A stretch of DNA of 64,000 nucleotides, taken from contig NC_084668.1 of assembly GCF_028389875.1 (NCBI RefSeq), forward strand, positions 30,300,993 through 30,364,992, given 5' to 3'. This stretch comes from Rhea pennata (lineage: Eukaryota; Chordata; Aves; Rheiformes; Rheidae). This document shows, piece after piece, positions 1 to 14,100 of the stretch. Position 1 is the stretch's first letter. Every line of letters starts with the position of its first letter. The position numbers and the translations under genes are program-made. The notes beneath the pieces are model-generated. The model worked only from the letters and a program-made list of their open reading frames with translations, searched no databases and was not told the origin of the DNA.

Positions 1-44
1 AGTTCATGATTCAAATCTTAAAAGAGGGAATAAATTTCATCCTA

Positions 45-2529
<2,485 letters not shown>

Positions 2530-2699
2530 CTTCCCGTAACTCGCGCGGGGCTGCTCGCAGGCGGGAGCGCTCGCATGACCTGGCCCGGCCCGGCCCGAGG
2601 GCGCGAACTGCGCCGCCATCCCCGCGGTACCGGAGACGAGCGGCGGCCGCCGCCGCCACACCGGCTGCCCCCGGCCCCGCTCCCGCTCCCGCCGCCCCG

Positions 2700-2708
2700 A
2701 CTTGCCTG
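2700..2708 (-). other. Candidate non-canonical GC-type splice donor for STAT4 exon 1
   Basis: On the minus strand the sequence reads CAG|GCAAGT, a perfect match to the consensus of the rare GC-AG class of 5' splice sites. It would end a non-coding exon at 2706 and open an intron of about 2.5 kb to the acceptor at 175. I saw no equally good GT donor on this strand within the island. Whether it is used cannot be told from sequence. Confidence 0.3.
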
Positions 2709-2811
2709 CGCGCGCGGGTGCGGGACGAGCCCTGCAGGCGGCCGTGTCCTGAGGCGGCGGCTCGCTCGCCGCCTGCCGCCGCCGCGCGCTTTATGCAGCG
2801 CCGCCCGCCCT

Positions 2812-2829
2812 GCCGCCGCCGCCGCCGCC
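2812..2829. repeat. (GCC)6 trinucleotide run
   Basis: Six uninterrupted GCC units lie in the left CpG island, followed by GCGGTGG. Triplets of this kind are common in the 5' UTRs and promoters of CpG-island genes and can vary in length. Confidence 0.95.
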
Positions 2830-2930
2830 GCGGTGGCTTTCCGCTGCGTCAAAGGCAGCGCCGCGCCTTCCTGTGCGCGTCGCCCGCGCCCCGGCCCGGC
2901 CCGCGCGCGCGCCCCCTCCCCTCCCCCCGC

Positions 2931-2980
2931 TGCGGCCGTTGGTGGCCGTTAGCGGCCGTTGGTGGCCGTTAGCGGCCGTT
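2931..2980 (-). promoter_or_regulatory. Five tandem 10-bp units with MYB-type cores
   Basis: Five consecutive decamers share GGCCGTT at their right end on the plus strand; the first three bases alternate (TGC, GGT, AGC, GGT, AGC). On the minus strand each junction reads CAACGGCC or TAACGGCC, so every unit supplies a YAACGG core matching the MYB consensus YAAC(G/T)G. The 10-bp period puts all five on the same face of the helix. The repeat is seen directly; MYB binding is inferred. It sits in the presumed STAT4 promoter. Confidence 0.6.
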
Positions 2981-2986
2981 GGCCGG

Positions 2987-3002
2987 GCGCGCGCGCGCGC
3001 GC
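2987..3002. repeat. (GC)8 alternating purine-pyrimidine tract
   Basis: Sixteen bases of strict GC alternation begin 7 bp to the right of the decamer array. Alternating GC is the classical Z-DNA-prone sequence and is found near active promoters. Confidence 0.9.
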
Positions 3003-3300
3003 CGCGGAGGGGCGCCGCAGCCCGCTGCCCCCGCCGCGCTGTGCGCAGCCGCTGCCGGCGCGGTGCCCTCATCACCGTCTCGGACAGGCGGCGGGGAGGT
3101 GGGAGAAGCGCACGACGCCGGCAGCGGCTCGCGAAAGGCCCGGCGGCAGGAGCGGGCTGCCCCGCCTCAGCGGCCCCGCGGCCCCGACTCAAGGAGCAGC
3201 GCGCCGCGGGCGCCGCCAGCCCGGCCGCGCCCGCCCCGGCCTGTGCTCGGCCGCCGCCGTAGAGCCGCGCGAGGGCCCTGCTTTCGGCGTACCCCCTTTA

Positions 3301-5433
3301 CTGTCCAGCTCGGGCAGGTCACACCAGTCACAGGGCTGTGTGACTGGTGCCGGGGAGTGGGAGTACCACGCCTGGCAGCGCCCGTGGCTATCAGGGAGTC
3401 TCATTTCACATCGCAGCCAAGGTGCGCAGGCTTCTCTCCAAGATACACGGGCTCAATCGCCGTCCTAAAGAACTAGTGCTCTGATGTCATGTGTGTACGT
3501 AAATATTATTATGGCAAGGATTAGGGCAACAGATACATCATCCTCTAAGTGTTTTTTCTTAAATAAATACAGTATTGGAAAGAAGATTTCTGTTGTATTA
3601 GATGCAATGATGCTAAAATGAAAGCAAATGGAACATGCTAAAATACGAGCATTTCAGATCCCTGTGCCACGCAGACCGTGGATGGCAGGATCTGATGTGG
3701 GATGAAACAGCTGCAGTCTGCCCTAAAGAGGATCCTGATCCTTTTGAGCGACTCATTTTATTTACCATATTTTGTATTACCAGAAACTTGAAACTCCAGT
3801 CCAGGGTGAGCCTCCCCTGTGCTGGACTGTACAATAGCGAAGGAAAGGGAGGCTCACAGAGGGTGGCGATGAGAAGTGAGTTTGCTAGCCCCATGAAGAT
3901 ATTACGCATTTTGTGGGCTGGGAAAGCCTTACACAAGTGAAACCTCCTGCAAGTAGAAAAGCTAAATGCTGGAGAGATATTTAAAGGAAGATGTGTGTCA
4001 CTACTGAGGTGTAATAACATTTTCCAGATAGAGCAGAGGCTGCTCTTTTTTTATATTGTGTTAGATATTTATATTTACAGTGATGTTAGAATGATTGATA
4101 TAGGATGTACGTTTTAGAAAACTGTACTACAAGTGTTGGCAGTTGATCCACAGCTGAGTATTTGGTAGGTAGACATTATATCCACTATAAAAACATGTTT
4201 GAAATGAGTATTGGTATTTTTGTTAACAGCATTTAATTTTTCAGCAGCATTTGTATTTGTGAGCCAAGATCATAACAGAACTGTTTAAAATTCTGATTTT
4301 TAGAATTGTGTGGTCCAGTTAATACGTCAGTAGTCTCTGTATTTATTTCTGTTACACTTTTCCATTGTATTATTGTATATTTGTTCACTGCATTTCTCAA
4401 GTGACTTTAGAATTTAAGGTATCAGAGGCTTCTTTTCTCCGGACCTTTTTTTCCCCTAATTGACCAATGTGTTAGCTTTACAACCCAGAAACAAATGCTA
4501 TGCATATAAGGCCTGAAGAACGCTTCTGTTTCTATTGATTTCCAGGTATCCATCTAGTCTCAAATTCCATTTTGAGTTTCTGCAAGTGGCAACAGTGTGG
4601 TATGTTGTTCAGTCTGATTTAACTCAGCTGTCACTGGATCAGATGAGGTGACACTGGAGCAGAATAGCAGTGTTTTCACTTCCTTTTTTTCAGGAACTGG
4701 ATACTACTTTGAATACCAATGTGTCAGATCTACTCTTCATCTGAAGAATTCAGTCCTGAAATACAGCAAAATTTGGCAATTCTCCACCCAGACCTGTCAT
4801 ATGTCCTTTAGACTTCAGCAGTCAGAGAGTGATACAGCCACACTCTGCCTATACTTCCCTTCTGTGCTGGTAGGTATCCCTGTATTTCATTCAGAAAACA
4901 TACGTTCAAATATATTTATAACCTTCTTTCCATGAGACTCCGTGCTGTCATTTTGTGTAATATATATGACCTTAGGGACCAACAAGAGTTTGTCAGATTT
5001 TGTTGACTACCATTTGGCAAATCTTAGTGGTCTTCTAGTATAGCTGAATTTCATGAGATTAACTGTATACCAGTAAGTGTCTGTAGGCACCACTTTGGGA
5101 TTTTGACTTAGTAATTTGGGGACAGTCTGGGAAATAACATTTGTTAGTATTTTGCTTTTGTGCTGTCAGTAGGGGGAACTATTGCACTGTACTTTTTCTT
5201 TTGTCTTTGAATAATATTGATAACTGTTTATTTTTCTTGTAGATTAAGTACCCATCTCATTCTCTAAGCATCCTTACAAAACTGATATCTGCAATGATAA
5301 GAAAATAGATAGTTCATACCATCCCAGTAAAGTAATAGGGATCCAATCCCCCTACTTTCTCCTTGCTTTCTTTCCACCAACCTAAAAAGGAATTTATGTA
5401 GCAGAATAGTTGCTATTAAGATGATATTACCAT
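3301..5433. other. Intergenic DNA, no gene recognised
   Basis: Unremarkable AT-rich sequence. It holds one inverted repeat with an 11-bp perfect stem (3806-3816 against 3847-3857). Overlapping open frames on both strands at 3613-4020 have no recognisable protein features. Confidence 0.6.
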
Positions 5434-5750
5434 GGAATCACAGAATCACAGAATGGGTAAGGTTGGAAGGGACATCTCAAGATCATCTAGTCCAACTGCC
5501 CTGCTCAAGCAGAGTCACCTAGAGCATGTTAGACAGGGTTGTATCCAGGCAGGTTTTGAATATCTCCAGAGAAGGAGACTCCACAACCTCTCTGGGCAGC
5601 CTGTTCCATTGCTCTGTCATTCTCACAGTAAAGAAATTCCTCCTCATATTCAGGTGGAACTTCTGTGGTTCAGTTTTTGCCCATTGCCTCTAGTTATGCT
5701 TTCTATCATTCTCTCTGTATTCAAGTTTGTTTCAAGAGTCCACGAGAAAA
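5434..5750 (-). mobile_element. CR1 LINE, 5'-truncated 3' end
   Basis: Read on the minus strand, this is the 3' untranslated end of a CR1 retrotransposon, finishing in the diagnostic octamer tail with two ATTCTGTG units (5436-5453 region). On the plus strand the tail side reads AATCACAGAATCACAGAATG, followed by the usual blocks for GGTTGGAAGGGACAT, ATCATCTAGTCCAAC, CCACAACCTCT and GGCAGCCTGTTCCA. CR1 copies are normally truncated at the 5' end, as here; the left limit of homology near 5750 is approximate. Internal divergence suggests an old, inactive insertion. No part of the reverse transcriptase is present. Confidence 0.93.
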
Positions 5751-6059
5751 ATTTAAGTTTCATTCCCAAAGCCAAAAATTAAGTTTCCATTCCCAAAGGG
5801 TAATCAGAGGCTGTTCCTTTTCCTAGGTTCAGAGAGACGAGTGTCTGGGAAGACAGTTCATATTTCCCATGTCCTTCCTTCCTCCTCCTCCCTGTTCTGG
5901 TGTGCACTGTAGTGAGGACACTTGGATTGCCAGGTCTGGGAACAGCTATTACAGCAGCTGTGTAGGGAAGGCAGGATGCTGGGAATGGGATGTGACTGCA
6001 GAGGCAGGCAGCGCTGGGAGGTGATCTGCATAGTGAGGGGAACTGAGCTTGCAGGGAAG

Positions 6060-6810
6060 TCGTTGTAGTTAGTTGAGACATGAAGGTGAGGCCCGAGAAC
6101 CTGCAGCCTTTACAGAAGTTCTTTGGAGAAGATAGAAGGGCTGTGTATTTTATTCAGAGGAGAGGAATAAATGTACGCTTACAGGCTCAAGGCACCAGAG
6201 CTGGTCGAAGGGGGTGAGGTAAGACTAAGAGTGGAAAGGCCTCAGCTGCCTAGGATGCACATGGGAAGGCAAGACAGGCAGAGCAGTGAGGGTTGAGAGG
6301 GGCTGTGGGAGGGGCGCAGGTGAGGGAGGTAAAAGTGGGGAATAGCAGAGCAGATTGCCAGGACAATAGGGGCTAAGAGGCTGCCTCCTGAGGCAGAGGA
6401 ACTAAGGGTTGCAAGGAGGATTCAGATGACAAAAGCAGAAGCAGATGTCAGGAGAAGGTTAGAGGATATTAGGAACAGGTTGGTGCAGGTAAAGGCGAAG
6501 AGAAGCTAGAGTTACGGAGGTAGTCAGAGCTGGGGACAAAGTGGCTTCAGTGGTTCAGCAGAAAGAGCTGAAGTAACATTTGAGAGGAAAGGGAAGATGA
6601 GCCTAAGCTTGCTTAAAAGTAGCTGTGCTGAAGGAGGGAGGGCTATGTGAGAGACTACACTTGGAAAAAGGGTCAGTGAGATACACTGGTACACCATAAA
6701 GGATATGATGATACTTGGAACTGTAAGGGAAACTGTTGTGAGCAGGACTGAGATATGAAGAAAAAGATGGGCTTGGTCAGCTCAAGGAAACTTGAAAAAA
6801 AAAAAAAGTC
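6060..6810 (+). repeat. Purine-rich (A/G-skewed) low-complexity tract ending in an A-run
   Basis: For roughly 750 bp the plus strand is dominated by G and A, with recurring words such as GAGG, AGGAGG, GCAGAG and AGAAG and very few T-runs, and it ends with 13 A's near 6795. It is not a simple microsatellite and matches no element I recognise. Confidence 0.6.
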
Positions 6811-8610
6811 GCAGGTGATGAAGAAGGAATTCTGGATGCAGTAACCTTTTAATCAAAAGTTCACAAACCTGTTTCTAAGAATATTGAGCCCATTTATTAC
6901 TCTGATCAGCTGACCAATCTGTAATCAAGGTTATAGTGTCTAATCATATTCCTTAACTACCCTTTAATTAGAGTATGTACCATTTATCTCTTACGTACAA
7001 GAAACACTTAGCTTGTACATCCTATACGTGCAATATGTCTTGTATCTGAATTGTTCATAGTTTTCCTTCTTATATTCAAAACATGGACTTCTGCTCTCAG
7101 TGAGACTGGTAAACCCTATAATCATGAGAAATTGTCTTACTGGCAGTGTAATTCCTCCCAGTCGGCATAGCATAAATCAGAGCTACTGTGTGCAGGTGGT
7201 GTCCCTTCCAGTCTTCTATTTGGAGAAAAGAGAACAATAATTCTGTCCTGAAGTTACATAGGCTTATGAATACCAGAAAGATCACTTAGATCTGTGTTTG
7301 TATGTGACTAACAGAATGATTGTTATGCATAAAAAAGATTTTTGTTTGGTTGTTTTTTCTAAATTGTGGCAAAACTTACTGTTTCCTCTTCCCACCAATA
7401 AAAGAACTGTATGTGCGGATGTACAAATTTGATGAAGTAAGGGTACGTATCTCACCATTCATGATGATATTGGCTAGAAAAAGTAATTAACTTGCCATGT
7501 GGAGAATAATGAGAAATTATAAAAAGGAATTAAGAAAAATGAAGTTGTCTCCCACTGAGTTTGGCTCAGCTCCCCGTTTTCATGGCAGTACGGCCTTTTG
7601 CTGCTGTAGTCAGCACAGGAATGCTGTACTGTGACTCTGTGCCATTGCTTCGCTTTTTTGGCATGCATGGATAGAGGGACCACCCCCATGATTTGGAAGC
7701 AAGTCAGAACGAGTGCCACATAAGTAGGGGATTAGCTTTTCCGACTCTTCTGATTGTGACTGTGGCTTGTGGCCAAGTCAGCAGTGCTCAGGATCCCAGC
7801 CTGTGTGGGACTGTAGCTTGCTGTGCCTGGATCTCTGCAGGCAGCAGGAGGGTTGCAGCCCACCAAAAAGGGAACGTTCTACCCCTGCACAGTGAGCAGC
7901 CCGAGAGGGTTGTCTGGCCAGCACGGATAAAGACATCGGGAGCTCTTCTTCCATCGTCTCTGAACAGCCGAGGTGTGTTAGTTTGATGGAGGCCTTATTT
8001 CTCTTTTTACCTCATGCTCTTGTGTTTGTAATTTCACACTGGATGCCTTAATGTGTATCCTGGAAGACCCAGAGATATTGGCTCTCAAGAAAGATTTGGA
8101 TATTCTGGTGAGGTTTTTCTGGGAAGGAGATACCCCTCCAAAGGGAAAGAAGCCAGCACATATCTCCCTTAGATGTTAAAGCCTATGCCACATCAGATCC
8201 TGCAGTAACCATTCCAGCTTACACATTTACAAAATAAGGGCTGGCAAAAGATACCCGAAGGGCTTCAAATCCCACCTGAATGTCAGCCTGTCATTGCTTA
8301 CAGAAAGGGCACCTGTGAAGAAAGCGAGGATGCATGGAAAGAAGTGGTAGCACAAAAAGTAGTTAAGAAGAGCAAGGCTAAGGAAGAAAACTCTTGGGGC
8401 CTTGTATTATTTTGTGGTGTAAAACAAACTTCCTTTTGATAATGTACATATGGAATATCATTGTAAATCTACTTTGCTTTACATCCCTCCCCCAGTAAGT
8501 AGTTTTTCAGCAATTTGCAACATGTTGATTCCTTAACTCTTCCACTTCCTAAATGATACCGTGCAAACTTAACTTTTGCTTTCCTTGAATTACTTTAGAG
8601 TCAGCTTTCA

Positions 8611-8632
8611 TTTTTTTTTTTTTGGGGGGGGG
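8611..8632 (+). repeat. T13-G9 compound homopolymer
   Basis: Thirteen T's directly followed by nine G's. It is prone to slippage and to sequencing length error. Confidence 0.95.
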
Positions 8633-11153
8633 TAGTTATGTAGATTATTAGGAATTCTAGTAGTGCTGTTTTAATAGGCTTTTCTATGTAGTGAACTCTG
8701 TGGATGCTCAGGAAGTTTTATTGATTTATTTTTTTACAACAGCATCCCTGGTAATTGCTAATGATCATTCTTGTTAGCACAGAAGTCAAGAGGACTTTTG
8801 AGAATACTGTTTTCCAAGGTAGAGTGTGGAAAAGGAATACAAAGTTAATGTGATTTTGAGAATACTGTATTTTTGTGTGTATGTTCCTGTTAGGTGTAAC
8901 ATGGAGGGCAACATGGGAAGTGTCTTGGTGATGCAGCTTGATTAGTGTGATAGTTAATGTTGCCTGGACAAGAGAAAAGACATTTTTTTGTAATAACCTT
9001 AACCAGGACACATGCTGTCGATAGTTAATTAAGTTCTTGCTGCCTTCCTTACTTGGGATCAGGGTGACTATGCAAAATGAAAATATTCCTAAGTACACTC
9101 AGAAATTACTATTTTGCCATCTATTAGGATCATGGAGGAGTCCTTGAATAGTATTAAGCTTGCTAGTGTGTGCTAAATGCAGAAAACAGTTCGATGCTGA
9201 ATGATGACCTCCAAATAATAAGATCAGTAAGTTTAGAATTAGTAATGAATCATACTGTGAGAAGATAACTTGGTTAATTTAACAAAGTCTTTTCACAAAG
9301 AGAGCAATTAAACTGAAATTTTATTATCTATACTTGATAATATTTGAAATATTCCATATTGAAGTTATGAATTTTAACTCTGATTGTACCAAAAAAGCTT
9401 CCTGATTTACATTGCTCTCTGAAACATTTATGTTATTTATTTAACAAAGTATGTGCCTTCAGAAATAATTAGAAATAAAAAATTAAGTGGAATTTGCTTT
9501 GTTCTTTCCATTCCTCTTAGGGCTCCTGTAACAAATCCCAGCCAGCTGGGATTAGATTTTTCTTCTATAAACCTGCTTTTTCCTGTAACTCAACCCCTCA
9601 ACACACTATTAGGTAAGGTCTCCTGTTATGGAAAGGTTAATTGCAAACTGGCATGTCCCTTATTTAGTACAAAATCCCATGGTGTGTGTGTCTGGGGGGT
9701 GATATGCCTTAGTATAATGATCCTATGGATATTTGGAAAATTAGTATTATTTCTGATTTTTCCATGCAATTTTTTCCAGTATGTTTTGAAGTTTTCAATA
9801 TGAATCAATTTCAGTATGATTAGTTCATATCAGAAATGAAATCAAGCTTATTTTCAGTAGGAAACACTTGGAAGGTCTGCTGCTGTAAGATGGGATGAAG
9901 AAAGAAAGAAGACTCTGTACAAAAAGCGTTTTATGTGAAGCAGTCGTTATAGCTGGTGTACATGGAGCAGGAATTCCACCACACCCTTCTTCCCAGTAAG
10001 AGGTGAGGGCTCACCGTGTTGGGCTTCTGTTCCTGATCTCTGGGCCAATGAAGTGGCCCAGCTTCAGCTGTGGGAGAAAGCACTCCTCATCCGTCCTCTG
10101 TAATTCTCTGTAACAGCCTATAGTTTCAGGATTATGGGAGTCTTCTGAGAGAGAACGTCTGAATTCCCTCAGTCTGATACGGGAATTGAATCCAGTCCTG
10201 ATAAATGCCCTAAATACTGGGTTTTATTTGTTAATGTATTTTGTTGCAAAACGGTGTATAGAATTGAAGGGAATGGCAACATGTGTATGGCAGGAGTTCC
10301 TCCTACAGACTGTTCAACATGTCATGTGCTTGTGCTTGTGCTCTGGATGTGATTGCACCAAGGCTCACCTCATTGGAGAGTCCAGAACCCAAATTTTGCT
10401 AGGAATGACATGGACACCAAGCTGCTAAATGCATCTGGATACGAATGGCAGAACTTTGATGATGTAACTCTGACACCCACATATTCTAGGTGTGTAAAAA
10501 CTGGGCAGTTGTTTTGAGGATTGCATTTCTCAGCTGCGTTCATTTTAAATGCTTTTGGGCTTTTGATCTGTATTAAAGATGAGGCTAAGTTTACTTTGAT
10601 ATGCTAAATTGTGTTAGACAACAAACTACTTTGTCATCACTATTTCTGTTTACTCAAGTAATAGCAGTGGAGTTGACTGATTGCACTGAAAAAGTATTAA
10701 GATATTAGCAAATCTGTCCTTGCTAGGCATTTGTTTGCTGGAGTGACATGCCCAGCACTCAGTCTTGTTAGACTCGCACTGGTAACAGGAACTAGAAGAG
10801 GGCTGTTTCCTTTTTTTTGTAAATGTCTAGTAATGTAAAATATGAAAATTTTAAGTACTATGAAGGTACTTATAAAAAACATAAACCCTTTTTTCTAATA
10901 TTCTTTCAATCATTTTTATTATATTTAAGGATATGTATTTTTAACACTTCTCAATATTTAGAGTACAGAATAAAGAGCTCCTCTTTGCAGTTTGCATCAT
11001 AGATCCTAAAAACAGTATGAGTGGAAATATGAGATATCAGTTTTCTTCCTCTTTACTCTAGTTTGATGCCTGGCATCTGTTTGGTGAAATTCTGAGACTT
11101 AAATTTTCAGACATGGAATCCTAATGGTTAAATCATCTTGGCCAGTGTTTCTC

Positions 11154-11157
<4 letters not shown>

Positions 11158-11182
<25 letters not shown>
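11158..11182 (+). repeat. Poly-T run (25 T)
   Basis: Twenty-five consecutive T's. This could be the poly-A tail of an old minus-strand retroposed sequence, but no element body is recognisable beside it. Confidence 0.95.
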
Positions 11183-11184
<2 letters not shown>

Positions 11185-14100
11185 CAAATGGCCTCCTAAA
11201 GTTATTGAGAAAAATCTGAATATTGGCTAAGTCCATTGAGGGAAAAACAGCATCACAAATGTGTGGTGAAGTGTTGCCAGAATAGTTTTCACTTACAAAC
11301 AAAAAATTAAGAAAAGCTTCTGAATGTTCATTTAGATATTTTTCCAGTGTTGGTTTTAGTTAGTTCTTTCCATGTCTAGGAATGTATGTATATCTTTCAA
11401 AAATTTCACTTTTTATGTAGTTTGTTTTGCAAATTGCAGCATGGTAGTATGTGACCTACTTGTGACCCAGAGACTGAGTAGTGCTGTTCCAATAGCTACT
11501 CTAAAGCAGATAACCTGCACCACTGACATTATCTTTTATCAGAAAGAAACCACTGATTTCTGTGAACTCTTGAGAACTGAGCAACAGGTTTTCAGTTAAA
11601 CTGAAGCTAATATGTTTTGTGGTATTTTTCTACTTTGTTTTACAAGCCGATTTTTTTAAGCACTTCTACTACTAAGGAAGTAATACTAAGCTCAGTCTGC
11701 AACTATGTTATGTGTTCAAAGCACTGTGAGGTGCACAGCATTGAACTTTGCGAAAAGGTATGATATTAACGGAAGTTGTAGTTCAGGGCCTGTTCTATAA
11801 CTTGCTTCCTTTAAGCTCTAGAAAGAAAACAAAAGTTCAGGGTGGTTGGCCAGCCTGCCTGTAATTACTACTTCTGCTAGGAGAGGCTGCTGATGCCACT
11901 TGCTTTTTAGGCAAGTACTTGTTAACTGCAAGCGAGTGCAGCCAACCTGACCAACTGCCTTTGCTCTGTGATGGGAGCCAGGCTATGGAGCAGGTGGGGG
12001 CCTGTGGCTTTCCCCCAGAGCAGGGAACTGGAAGAGCAGGCACCCAAGAAGCCCAGTACTCTGCGTGCAGTGGTGGTGCTGGGAGGCCAAGCTGGTGAAG
12101 TGTCTCTTTGAAAGGATCCATCAGACCTCTAAGAAGGGAGAGGAAAGAAGGTACGGCGAAGTATAGCCAGACTCTATATTCTATGTGCTTTGAAGACTGT
12201 ACCTTGTGAAGTGTCACTCCCATGTACATAAACTTTCTTTTTCCTAATGATTTTTAGATCTGGGAGTGTAAGTGCATGTCTGGAAGAACTGGACTGTCCT
12301 AGCTAAGGAAGTGCGTGGTCTCTGGTGATATACTGGCACCTCGTATATCATCAGCTGCAGGTACAAGTAGTACATATGCAAGTATAACCATTGATTTCTT
12401 AGTATTAAAATCATATTTAGCAATAAGAATTAGCAACATATGCAAATATAAGTAGTCATATTCAACTGATTAAAAGAACTGTGCAGGGACAGACTTGATT
12501 CCTGGTGTTAAACTTTGCATACTTTCAAAACTACATCTGAATTTTCTGTCCTCAGCACATTGCCGATGTTATATAAATGATAACATATGTTAGGCATCTT
12601 CAAAAGAATACTGAGCAAACTACACAGTAACTAAATCTATTTTTTGACAACTCAGACTTTTGTTTGTTTGAACAAGGTGGGAATTAATTCATTTATTGTT
12701 TTGCAGATCTGCTGAAAACAAATGTCTTTATTACTTTGTGAATTGCATAATTTGTCTGTCAAACAGAGGATCTTAATTCTGAATAAATCTGGGGATCTGT
12801 GGTCTTTGTGCCATGTCCATTAACATCAAGAGGGGAAACAGCTACAAAAGGGAATTACCAAACTCAGCAGACTGTAACTAGGAGACTGCAAAGCCTACTA
12901 CTCTCTCCTTTTTTTCCTGCTTGATCATTCTGAAGAGATACAAGTTTTGATAGATTTAATGAGTTTCTCAAATGATGCAAGATTATGTTTTGATATGGGA
13001 GTTACATGGTGACTCAGAGGTGGGCACATTTGAATCACATGAATGTGCTTATTTTCAAGCAATGTGATTATAATACCTAAGTTCACCAAGGTAAAGACTA
13101 TGTTTTGCATATGTCTTTCCTTACCAAAAGCTAATGTTGTATTAGGTTGTATGTAACTAATAAGAAGGTTATAAAGAGATACAGCCTGACTAAATTACCA
13201 AAATTACTGAAGTTAAAAGGACTGCATTGCCACTCAATGAAATCCTGTTGAGAAAGATGGTACATAAAATTAGCCTCTACCTCATGTCACAGAAAGATAA
13301 TACCGGTAGGATATAGCTTTATTTCTGAACACGAATCTTACTGCCGTAGCTGCAATTACTGGCCTAAACATCAGCTTGACTTAATAGTCTGTTAGCTGAG
13401 TGGAACACAGAACATCTTGAAGCCTAAGCCAAAGTACTAGGTAATCACAAGGTATGTATAATTTCTATTTATATGTTACTAAATCCAGTAATTACTTCAT
13501 TGACAAGTCATTTTTATGGGCATAAACTTTCTACTTTACCACTGAGTCTTATACTGGAGAGTAGAGGAAATGATAGGCATGTTACTGGCCAAAATGTCAA
13601 GCTTACTAAGAGATGCTAATAATCTTCAAACACTCTATTCTCTACACTGACCCAAACATTCTCAAGAGTTTACCTCTTTACCTCAGTTGCTTCCATTAGC
13701 TGCAAGATGATAGTCAAACTGAGACCCACTGACTGCTGGTTTGTGGGGAGAAGTCATTTATTGTGCATTAGCTTATTAATCAAGTGAACTGCTGGCGACA
13801 GCAGATAGTCTGATTGTTAGGGACCATTACTAGTCCTTGCTTTCTAATATAAAGCAGAGTATCCAAGGAGCTATTCTCCATTAAAACAGAAGATCAGTAT
13901 TTTCTTCTGTGAGTTGTAGACTGTGATTTTCTCTGGAAAAAGGGTCAGAGAAAGTGTTGGTTGGAAAAAATGCATGAAGTAGTCTAGGAGCAAAGTTCAT
14001 ATTCTAAGTGCACTACTAGCCTGTTTGATCTTTCATCAACATTCAAGTTGTATGTCACAGTACTTGCCTTATGATAGCAGTATGCACTTCTGCTCTGTAG

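Larger units (their letters stand above)
2530..3300. promoter_or_regulatory. CpG island, candidate STAT4 promoter and first exon
   Basis: The sequence changes abruptly from AT-rich to very GC- and CpG-rich for about 770 bp, with many GGCGG/CCGCC (Sp/KLF-type) boxes, a GCC run, a decamer array and a (GC)8 tract, then returns to background near 3300. Such islands mark vertebrate promoters. It lies 2.5 kb upstream of the first coding STAT4 exon in transcriptional terms, so it is most simply the STAT4 promoter; bidirectional activity is possible. No TATA box or initiator can be assigned with confidence. The long open frames on both strands here reflect scarcity of stop codons in GC-rich DNA and are not called as genes. 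Confidence 0.75.

Noticed and set aside
3613..4020. Overlapping open frames on both strands (135 and 101 codons)
   Set aside because: No recognisable motif or splice context; frames of this length are expected by chance in 64 kb of six-frame translation.
11837..12229. Minus-strand frame of 130 codons in a GC-richer patch
   Set aside because: Pro/Ser-rich without domain or conserved motif; it may be an unrecognised old repeat, but nothing supports a gene.
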